Below are positions 57,603-64,000 of a stretch of DNA of 64,000 nucleotides, one piece after another. The stretch spans positions 62,001 to 126,000 of the forward strand of contig NZ_BAYD01000002.1 of NCBI RefSeq assembly GCF_000685075.1. Reading direction: 5' to 3'. This stretch comes from Paraburkholderia oxyphila NBRC 105797 (GTDB taxonomy: Bacteria; Pseudomonadota; Gammaproteobacteria; Burkholderiales; Burkholderiaceae). The notes below the pieces were generated by a model. It saw only the letters and a list, made by a program, of their open reading frames with translations, made no database searches and had not been told where the DNA came from. The translations under genes and the position numbers were made by a program. Within the stretch, counting starts at the first letter, position 1; every line of letters begins with the position of its first letter.

Positions 57603-58046
57603 TCAGGCGAGGGTGGCGACGCCGCGGTTCGCGAGCGCGTCGGCGCGCTCGTTCTCGGGATGGCCGGCGTGGCCCTTGACCCAGCGCCACTCCACCTCGT
57701 GTTGGGCGACGAGCGCGTCGAGGCGCTTCCACAGGTCATCGTTCTTGACGGGCGTCTTCGCGGCCGTCATCCAGTTCTTCTTCTTCCAGCCGTGGATCCA
57801 CTCGCTGATGCCTTTCTGCACGTATTGCGAGTCGGTGTGCACGATCACCTTGCATGGGCGCTTGAGCGCGTCGAGCGCGGCGATCACCGCCATCAGCTCC
57901 ATACGGTTGTTGGTCGTGCCGGGCTCGCCGCCGAACAGTTCCTTTTCCTGTGCGCCGAAGCGCAAAAGCGCGCCCCAGCCGCCGGGGCCGGGATTGCCCT
58001 TGCAGGCGCCGTCCGTGTAGATTTCGACGAAGTCGGGTGAGCTCAT
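57603..58046 (-). CDS. rnhA: Ribonuclease HI
   Basis: A 147-residue RNase H that degrades RNA in RNA-DNA hybrids. The four acidic residues are visible: D12 ([12 protein letters not shown]), E in [10 protein letters not shown] in HTDSQYV, and the final D in NERADALAN; the catalytic His is in [10 protein letters not shown]. The ATG at 58046 overlaps the stop of the upstream methyltransferase by 4 bp. Confidence 0.98.
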   Translation of the reverse strand: MSSPDFVEIYTDGACKGNPGPGGWGALLRFGAQEKELFGGEPGTTNNRMELMAVIAALDALKRPCKVIVHTDSQYVQKGISEWIHGWKKKNWMTAAKTPVKNDDLWKRLDALVAQHEVEWRWVKGHAGHPENERADALANRGVATLA

Positions 58047-58876
58047 GAGTCCTTGTTGCGAGTAGGGGAGGGGGTGGTGGCGGCGGCCTTCAGGCTGGGC
58101 GCCAGCACCGGCTTCTTGACCTTCAGCGGGCCAACGAGGCGCATGCCGCGCACGCGCTTGATGGCCGACACCATATAGATGGCGCCGAAGATCGGCCACC
58201 AGCGGTCGCCGGCGGCCTCCATGAATGCGTAGCGCCCGAGCCATTGCTCGGTGGCGAGCGGCGGACGATAGCAGCCGAAGCGTCCGCGTTCAAGCTCGAA
58301 GCCAAGCAGCTTGATCCAGTCTTTCAGGCGCGTGAAGGCGATCAGGTCTTCGCGCGCGGGCAAAAACGGATGCCCGGTGAGCTTGGCCACCGACTGGCGC
58401 GCCCCCCACAGCGAAAGCGAATTGAAGCCGACGATCAGCAACTGCCCCTCGGGCATCAGCACGCGTTCGGCTTCGCGCAGCAGCCGGTGCGGATCGCTCG
58501 TGAATTCCAGCGTGTGCGGCATCACGATGAGGTCGACGCTCTGCGCCTCGAACGGCAGATCGAGATGGTCGCACCAGACCGTGCTGCGCCCGGCCGGCGC
58601 GTGAGGCGTGGGAGGGTGCTGCAAATCGGACGGCGCATGGGCGCCCGGCACCGTATACGGCGCGCTCGACGCGCTGGCCGCGTCGAGCACGAGGCCGCGG
58701 CACGGCATGCGGTTCTCGCGCAGCGCGTCGAGCTGTGGCAGGCCGAGCTGCAGCGCGTGGTAGCCGAACATGTTCGACACCACGCGGTCGAGCTGCTCCT
58801 GCTCCCAGCCCAGCACGTACCTGCCTGCGGGCGATCCGGTCCAGGCGGGCCAGTCTATAATCGTTCGGTTAGACAT
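58043..58876 (-). CDS. Class I SAM-dependent methyltransferase
   Basis: A 277-residue protein of the methyltransferase 11 type. The glycine-rich SAM loop is unusual ([11 protein letters not shown]); later motifs are recognisable: [42 protein letters not shown]. It corresponds in position to E. coli YafS (between gloB and rnhA). The substrate is unknown. ATG at 58876 ([10 protein letters not shown]) is only 21 bp from the divergent gloB start. Its stop overlaps rnhA, so it forms an operon with rnhA and dnaQ. Confidence 0.88.
   Translation of the reverse strand: MSNRTIIDWPAWTGSPAGRYVLGWEQEQLDRVVSNMFGYHALQLGLPQLDALRENRMPCRGLVLDAASASSAPYTVPGAHAPSDLQHPPTPHAPAGRSTVWCDHLDLPFEAQSVDLIVMPHTLEFTSDPHRLLREAERVLMPEGQLLIVGFNSLSLWGARQSVAKLTGHPFLPAREDLIAFTRLKDWIKLLGFELERGRFGCYRPPLATEQWLGRYAFMEAAGDRWWPIFGAIYMVSAIKRVRGMRLVGPLKVKKPVLAPSLKAAATTPSPTRNKDS
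58856..58861 (+). promoter_or_regulatory. Candidate -10 box for gloB inside the methyltransferase gene
   Basis: Perfect TATAAT 37 nt before the gloB ATG, lying within the first codons of the divergent gene. No clear -35. Confidence 0.4.
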
Positions 58877-58897
58877 GTCGAAAAAGTAGGCCGCCCC

Positions 58898-59740
58898 ATG
58901 AAGAGTCCGCTTGAGCACGCATCCGTGCCAGCCGCCACGCTTGCCGCACTCGAATACGTACCGGTTCCGGCTTTTGAAGATAACTACATCTGGGTCGTGT
59001 CGGACGGCCGCAATGCCGTTGCCGTCGATCCGGGCGACGCCGCGCCGGTTCGCGCGTATCTGGCGAAGCGAGGCTGGCGGCTCGTCGCTATTTTACTCAC
59101 CCATCACCACAACGACCACGTCGGCGGGGTGGCCGACCTGCTAACGGATGAGCGCGTGCCCGTGTACGGCCCGGCCGGCGAGGCGCTCGGCCCGCTCGAT
59201 GCGTTCGTCACGCGCGTGAAGGGCGGCGATGCGCTTCATCTGGATGCGCCCGAGCTCGACTTCAAGGTCATGGACGTGCCGGGTCATACGCGCGGCCATA
59301 TCGCGTACTTCCAGGCCGCCGATGCTTCGGGCACGCCGCATCTGTTCTGTGGGGACACGCTGTTCGCCTGCGGCTGCGGGCGCCTCTTCGAGGGCACGCC
59401 CGCGCAGATGCTCGCCTCGCTCGATTCGTTCGCGGCACTGCCGGGCGCCACCGAGGTCCATTGCGCGCACGAGTACACGCTCTCGAATATCCGTTTCGCG
59501 CTGGCCTGCGATCCGGGCAATGCCGACCTGCACGACTGGAGCCGGCAGGCACAGGCGTTGCGCGAACGCGGCATCCCCACCTTGCCGACTACAATTCTGC
59601 ATGAGCGCGCCGTTAATCCATTCATGAGGGCCGGCGATCCGGCCGTGCAGGCGACGCTCGCCGAGGCGCTCCATGAAACGGTGCCGGATCGACTGACCGC
59701 CTTTACGCTGATGCGCGAGTGGAAGAATCGGTTCCGCTGA
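58898..59740 (+). CDS. gloB: Hydroxyacylglutathione hydrolase (glyoxalase II)
   Basis: A 280-residue metallo-beta-lactamase-fold enzyme that hydrolyses S-lactoylglutathione in methylglyoxal detoxification. The metal motif THHHNDHVGG starts at residue 68; the other ligands are in VPGHTRGHI, FCGDTLFACGCGRLFEG and HCAHEYT. The C-terminal glyoxalase II helical domain is present (PTTILHERAVNPFMR). ATG at 58898; the open frame upstream is antisense to the methyltransferase. Confidence 0.96.
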   Translation: MKSPLEHASVPAATLAALEYVPVPAFEDNYIWVVSDGRNAVAVDPGDAAPVRAYLAKRGWRLVAILLTHHHNDHVGGVADLLTDERVPVYGPAGEALGPLDAFVTRVKGGDALHLDAPELDFKVMDVPGHTRGHIAYFQAADASGTPHLFCGDTLFACGCGRLFEGTPAQMLASLDSFAALPGATEVHCAHEYTLSNIRFALACDPGNADLHDWSRQAQALRERGIPTLPTTILHERAVNPFMRAGDPAVQATLAEALHETVPDRLTAFTLMREWKNRFR

Positions 59741-59830
59741 CCCAACGGCTTGCGCGGGTATCCTCATCCCAAAAGTATGGAACGTCGTCCAAGCTGCGGA
59801 TTTTCATGGTTTTTTTCCAATTATTCCGAT

Positions 59831-59859
59831 TGACGGAAACGTGTGCGGCCCGTACTATC
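59831..59859 (+). promoter_or_regulatory. Sigma-70-type promoter for mltD
   Basis: TTGACG (59831-59836), 17-nt spacer, TACTAT (59854-59859), 35 nt before the mltD ATG. Confidence 0.7.
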
Positions 59860-59894
59860 GGCTCCAAATTCCCGCCATTTGCAAGTAGACGTTC

Positions 59895-61547
59895 ATGCGA
59901 TTTATCCTAAGCGCGCTGCTGGTTCTCATGCTCGCCGCCTGTGCGAGCGGGGGACCTGCTGCGAATTCAGCCAACTCGCTTGCCCCAGCCGATCCCCAGG
60001 CGCGCGCCGACGCCATCCGCAAGACCTCCGCAGCGAAAGAAACGATCAACGTCGACCAGGGCTCGGTCGACCAGCTCACGAGCCCCGACGCCGACTTGTG
60101 GGGGCGAATCCGCCGCGGCTTCCAGATGCCCGACCTGCAGAGCGACCTGGTCGACATGAACGCCCAGTGGTATGCGGAGCGTCCCGACTACGTCGCGCGC
60201 ATGACCGAGCGTTCGCAGAAATATCTGTACCACATCGTCGAGGAGCTCGAGGCGCGCCATATGCCGACCGAGCTCGCGCTGCTGCCGTTCATCGAGTCCG
60301 CGTATAACCCGCAGGCCTTGTCGGTTGCGAAGGCGGCAGGCATGTGGCAGTTCGTGCCCGGCACGGGCCGCACCTATAACCTGAAGCAGAACATGTGGCA
60401 GGACGAGCGCCGTGACGTGCTCGCCTCCACCAGCGCGGCGCTCGACTATCTGTCGCGCCTGCATGACATGTTCGGCGACTGGTATCTCGCGCTCGCCGCC
60501 TACAACTGGGGCGAGGGCAATGTGCAGCGCGCCATCGCGCGCAACCAGGCGGCGGGTCTGCCGACCGACTATCAGAGCCTGCGCTTGCCTAATGAGACAC
60601 GTAACTACGTGCCCAAGCTGCAGGCGGTCAAGAACATCGTGATGAACCCGCAGCAATACGGGCTCACGTTGCCGTCGATTCCCAACCACCCGTATTTCGT
60701 CACGGTCACGACGTCGCACGATATCGACGTGGACGTTGCGGCCAAGCTCGCGAACATGACGCCCGACGAGTTCCGCTCGCTCAACCCGTCGTTCAAGAAG
60801 CCGGTCATTCTCGGCGCGACCGATCCGCAGATCCTGCTGCCGTTCGACAACGCCAGCGCCTTCGAGCGCAACCTCAAGTCGTATACGGGCCAGCTTTCCT
60901 CGTGGACCGTCTACACGACCGACTCGCGCGCCACGCCGTCGGCCATCGCGCAGAAGATCGGGGTGGATGCGGACACGCTCATGTCGGTCAACAAGATTCC
61001 GGCGGGCATGCGTCTGAAGGCGGGCTCGACGCTGGTGGTGCCGCGCACCGACGATGGCGACGACGAGGACATCAGCGCCGACGTCGCCGAAAGCGCCGTG
61101 CTGGCCATGGAGCCGGACGTGCCCGACACGCGCAAGATGCTGATCCGCGTGCGCCGCAAGCAGTCGATGGATACGGTGGCGGCACGCTACGGCGTCTCGG
61201 TCGGCCAGCTGAAGGGCTGGAACAAGACGCGCCGCGACCTCGTCACGCCTGGTCAGGTGCTCGTGCTGCACGTGCCGGTCGGCAAGGCGATGCCGAGCGA
61301 ACCGGGGCCGGAGCGTCTGGCAACCAATGTGTCCGGTGGCGGCGTGGAGCGCATCGGCACCCGGGTTGCAGACACGGGTTCCAAGTCGCGCTACGATAAG
61401 AAACACGGTCGCGCGCGCACCGAGGTCGTCAAGGTTTCCGAGCCGGTCAAGGAAAAGGCTTCCAGCGCAGCGCCCAGCAAGGCGTCGAAGGGTGCGGCAA
61501 GCCGCCCGAAGGCCGAAACCCACACGCAGAAGCACAAACCCAAATAG
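59895..61547 (+). CDS. mltD: Membrane-bound lytic murein transglycosylase D (LysM)
   Basis: A 550-residue lipoprotein. Lipobox LMLAAC with C16. The transglycosylase domain (about 95-250) has catalytic E134 in PFIESAYNPQA and the downstream AAGMWQFVPGTGRTYNL and YNWGEGNV motifs. Two LysM-type peptidoglycan-binding repeats follow, near 335-380 (TVYTTDSRATPSAIAQKIGV) and 410-455 (RVRRKQSMDTVAARYGVSVG). A Lys/Ala/Ser-rich tail ends the protein. It cleaves glycan strands to anhydro-muropeptides, which NagZ (32.4 kb) can later process. Confidence 0.96.
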   Translation: MRFILSALLVLMLAACASGGPAANSANSLAPADPQARADAIRKTSAAKETINVDQGSVDQLTSPDADLWGRIRRGFQMPDLQSDLVDMNAQWYAERPDYVARMTERSQKYLYHIVEELEARHMPTELALLPFIESAYNPQALSVAKAAGMWQFVPGTGRTYNLKQNMWQDERRDVLASTSAALDYLSRLHDMFGDWYLALAAYNWGEGNVQRAIARNQAAGLPTDYQSLRLPNETRNYVPKLQAVKNIVMNPQQYGLTLPSIPNHPYFVTVTTSHDIDVDVAAKLANMTPDEFRSLNPSFKKPVILGATDPQILLPFDNASAFERNLKSYTGQLSSWTVYTTDSRATPSAIAQKIGVDADTLMSVNKIPAGMRLKAGSTLVVPRTDDGDDEDISADVAESAVLAMEPDVPDTRKMLIRVRRKQSMDTVAARYGVSVGQLKGWNKTRRDLVTPGQVLVLHVPVGKAMPSEPGPERLATNVSGGGVERIGTRVADTGSKSRYDKKHGRARTEVVKVSEPVKEKASSAAPSKASKGAASRPKAETHTQKHKPK

Positions 61548-61631
61548 CGGCTGGCGTAGGGTGCTCAGTCGTGCGCTGCGGGGGCAGTGCACGATGTTTC
61601 GCTCCGATCACTTTTGCCATTTGGTTTCTCT

Positions 61632-61661
61632 CGCCGTCACCCCGCCAGGTGGCGGCGTTTT
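61632..61661 (+). terminator. Probable terminator after mltD
   Basis: CGCCGTCACC / GGTGGCGGCG, one mismatch, followed by TTTT, 85 nt after the stop. Confidence 0.6.
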
Positions 61662-61680
61662 CATTGGTGGGCGGAAAATT

Positions 61681-61740
61681 GGGGCGCCCGGCTTAGGGGC
61701 GCCCGGCTTGGGGTGCCCAGGCACGAGGGCGACCAGCTTA
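61681..61740 (+). repeat. 15-bp tandem repeats upstream of carA
   Basis: GGGGCGCCCGGCTTA occurs twice nearly perfectly (61681-61695, 61696-61710), followed by two degenerate units to 61740. Each unit contains a GGGCGCCC-type palindrome. Confidence 0.8.
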
Positions 61741-61873
61741 GGGGTGGCGCCCCGCGCCGGCATGGCCCGGATGGCGGTGGCCGCGCTTGCCGGGCGCTGT
61801 TCCGCGCCTATAGTGGAAAGGGCGCCGCCGCGGCCTGCATCGGCGCGCCGCCCGCTGGGCGTCATCCCGAAAT

Positions 61874-61903
61874 TTGAAAGAAAGGGCGTTTTCGCGCTAT
61901 AAT
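61874..61903 (+). promoter_or_regulatory. Sigma-70-type promoter for carA
   Basis: TTGAAA (61874-61879), 18-nt spacer, perfect TATAAT (61898-61903). It predicts a leader of about 300 nt before the carA GTG. Confidence 0.75.
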
Positions 61904-62209
61904 TTCAAGGTTTGAGCTTATCAACCCGCACCCTAGCGCCTACCTCCTTCCCCCCGTTCATCCGCCGCCCGCGCTTTCTGTTTCTACTGGCTGGCTGCCG
62001 CCCGATCGAGCGTCACAAACGCACCTTCGCGGCCCGGCGCCCGACACCCGGTCAAACACGGAAGGTCGCGTAACGAGCAGACTGCAGAGCGAGCCGCGCG
62101 CGCGTCCTTGTCGCCCCGATCAGGACGCCGACGCCGCAGCCGCTCCCAGGTCCAAGATCGCAACGTCGGATAACAGGTCGGCACAGGGTGCTCCCCCAAG
62201 GAGTCTCCC

Positions 62210-63352
62210 GTGTTGCCGTCATTCTCTCCCGCTCTGCTCGCGCTCGCCGACGGCACGGTCTTTCGTGGTTACTCGATTGGCGCGCCGGGTCATACGACCG
62301 GTGAAGTCGTGTTCAACACGGCCATCACCGGTTATCAGGAAATCCTGACCGACCCGAGCTACGCTCGCCAGATCGTCACCTTGACGTATCCGCATATCGG
62401 CAATGTCGGCGTCAACGCCGAAGACGTCGAAGCCACGAAAGTCCATGCCGCCGGTCTGATCATCCGCGACCTGCCGACGCTCGCCTCGAACTTCCGCATG
62501 GAGCGCACGCTCGGCGATTATCTGAAGGACGAAGGCGTGGTGGCGATCGCCGGCATCGACACGCGCAAGCTCACGCGTATTCTGCGCGAGAAGGGCGCGC
62601 AGAACGGCGCGATTCTCGCGGGCTCGGACGACGAGGCCAAGGCCATCGAACTCGCGCGCTCGTTCCCGGGCCTCGCGGGCATGGACCTCGCGAAGGTCGT
62701 CTCGACCGACAAGCCCTACGAGTGGACGACCACCGAGTGGCGTCTGGGCGAAGGCTACCGTACGCAATCGGCGCCGAAGTACAAGGTCGTGGCGTTCGAC
62801 TTCGGCGTGAAGCAGAACATCCTGCGCATGCTGGCCGAGCGCGGCTGCCATGTCACGGTGCTGCCGGCTCAGGCCAAGGCTGAAGATGCGCTTGCGCTGA
62901 ACCCGGACGGCGTGTTCCTCTCGAACGGCCCCGGCGATCCGGAGCCGTGCGACTACGCAATCAAGGCTACGCAGGAATTCATCGCGCGCGGCATCCCGAC
63001 CTTCGGCATCTGCCTTGGCCACCAGATCATGGGCCTGGCCGTCGGCGCGAAGACGCTGAAGATGAAGACGGGCCACCACGGTGCGAACCATCCGGTGAAG
63101 GATCTCGGCGACGGCCGCGTGGTCATCACGTCGCAAAACCACGGCTTCGCAGTGGACGCCGACACGCTGCCCGCGAACGCGCGCGTCACGCACGTCTCGC
63201 TGTTCGACGGCACGCTGCAAGGCTTCGAGCTCACCGACAAGCCCGCGTTCTGCTTCCAGGGCCACCCGGAAGCATCGCCGGGCCCGCAGGACATCGGCTA
63301 TCTGTTCGACCGCTTCACCGCGTTGATGGACAGCGCCAAGGCCGGCAAGTAA
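62210..63352 (+). CDS. carA: Carbamoyl-phosphate synthase small subunit
   Basis: A 380-residue glutaminase subunit that feeds ammonia to CarB for arginine and pyrimidine synthesis. N-terminal CPSase domain with [18 protein letters not shown] and the [16 protein letters not shown] motif. The class I glutamine amidotransferase domain has the nucleophile C268 in [13 protein letters not shown] and the His/Glu pair in [12 protein letters not shown] start with AAGGAG six nt upstream. carB follows after 158 nt. Confidence 0.98.
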   Translation: MLPSFSPALLALADGTVFRGYSIGAPGHTTGEVVFNTAITGYQEILTDPSYARQIVTLTYPHIGNVGVNAEDVEATKVHAAGLIIRDLPTLASNFRMERTLGDYLKDEGVVAIAGIDTRKLTRILREKGAQNGAILAGSDDEAKAIELARSFPGLAGMDLAKVVSTDKPYEWTTTEWRLGEGYRTQSAPKYKVVAFDFGVKQNILRMLAERGCHVTVLPAQAKAEDALALNPDGVFLSNGPGDPEPCDYAIKATQEFIARGIPTFGICLGHQIMGLAVGAKTLKMKTGHHGANHPVKDLGDGRVVITSQNHGFAVDADTLPANARVTHVSLFDGTLQGFELTDKPAFCFQGHPEASPGPQDIGYLFDRFTALMDSAKAGK

Positions 63353-63510
63353 GGCATAGCCGCCGCAAGAGCAGAGCAGGGTGCGCAGCGAGCCGCGTTG
63401 AACAACGGCCCACGCGCGCGCCCGACGGCGAGCGGCAAGGCGTGATTCGGTAGACGAAGCACGCGCCGCGCGCCGGGAGTCAAGACACAGGAATATTTAG
63501 CGAGAGCGTT

Positions 63511-64000
<490 letters not shown>

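Larger units (their letters stand above)
61548..62209. other. Intergenic region between mltD and carA
   Basis: About 660 bp. It contains a probable mltD terminator (61632-61661), a 15-bp repeat tract (61681-61740), a good carA promoter (61874-61903), and an untranslated carA leader of about 300 nt. The leader has no recognised riboswitch or leader peptide. Confidence 0.6.

Noticed and set aside
61594..61902. Small frame with GAPGL-type pentapeptide repeats, resembling a collagen-like protein
   Set aside because: The repeats come from the 15-bp DNA repeat. The frame has no ribosome binding site, runs into the carA promoter and overlaps a terminator.

Overview
This is 64 kb of high-GC (about 65-70% by eye) bacterial chromosome. 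It looks like core-genome sequence of a Burkholderiaceae beta-proteobacterium, most likely Paraburkholderia/Burkholderia. The reasons are gene order (rne-rluC; yceD-rpmF-plsX-fabHDG-acpP-fabF; rpoE-rseAB-mucD-lepA-lepB-rnc-era-recO-pdxJ-acpS-nagZ; uvrC-pgsA-tRNA), the earP/efp pair with an Arg32-type EF-P, and long disordered tails on RNase E, RNase III, RecO and UvrC. I assign no species. I saw no insertion sequence, phage module, CRISPR array, rRNA or plasmid-type gene.

Layout. 1-2.9 kb, minus strand: molybdenum cofactor genes moaA-mobA-moeA (moeA runs off the left edge) and an anchored L,D-transpeptidase. 3.3-10.8 kb: rne (minus) and rluC (plus) diverge across a 0.9 kb gap, followed by a HAD phosphatase, a Rieske protein and an S49 peptidase. 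10.9-12.3 kb, minus: an RsmI-like methylase overlapping a Maf pyrophosphatase. 12.5-19.7 kb: the yceD-rpmF-fatty-acid-synthesis operon behind a strong sigma-70-type promoter. 19.8-33.4 kb: a two-helix membrane protein, the sigma-E envelope-stress module, then translation and RNA-processing genes (lepA, lepB, rnc, era), recO, pdxJ, acpS and nagZ. 33.5-37.8 kb, minus: an orphan NtrC-type regulator, a CsbD-like protein, and efp with its rhamnosyltransferase earP. 38.0-41.7 kb: uvrC, pgsA and a tRNA-Gly/Gly/Cys cluster. 41.9-45.1 kb: two small genes, then a minus-strand copper-delivery set (Sco, PCu(A)C, CtaG). 45.4-47.7 kb: trehalose synthesis (otsB-otsA). 47.9-53.3 kb: an ABC exporter, a lone glycosyltransferase and two membrane proteins. 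53.6-56.5 kb: a large His-rich lipoprotein ending in a CHAT (caspase-like) domain. 56.7-61.5 kb: tRNA-Val, dnaQ-rnhA-methyltransferase (minus) diverging from gloB, then mltD. 61.9-64 kb: carA and the start of carB.

Most genes are housekeeping. The less ordinary items are: the CHAT-domain lipoprotein with two histidine clusters; a 23-bp tandem repeat that copies the ctaG start region into a chain of overlapping 11-codon mini-ORFs; a very strong hairpin plus a -10-like box directly in front of rnc; 9-bp direct repeats upstream of rpoE; a 6-codon leader ORF overlapping the fabF start; and several long low-complexity extensions on conserved enzymes.
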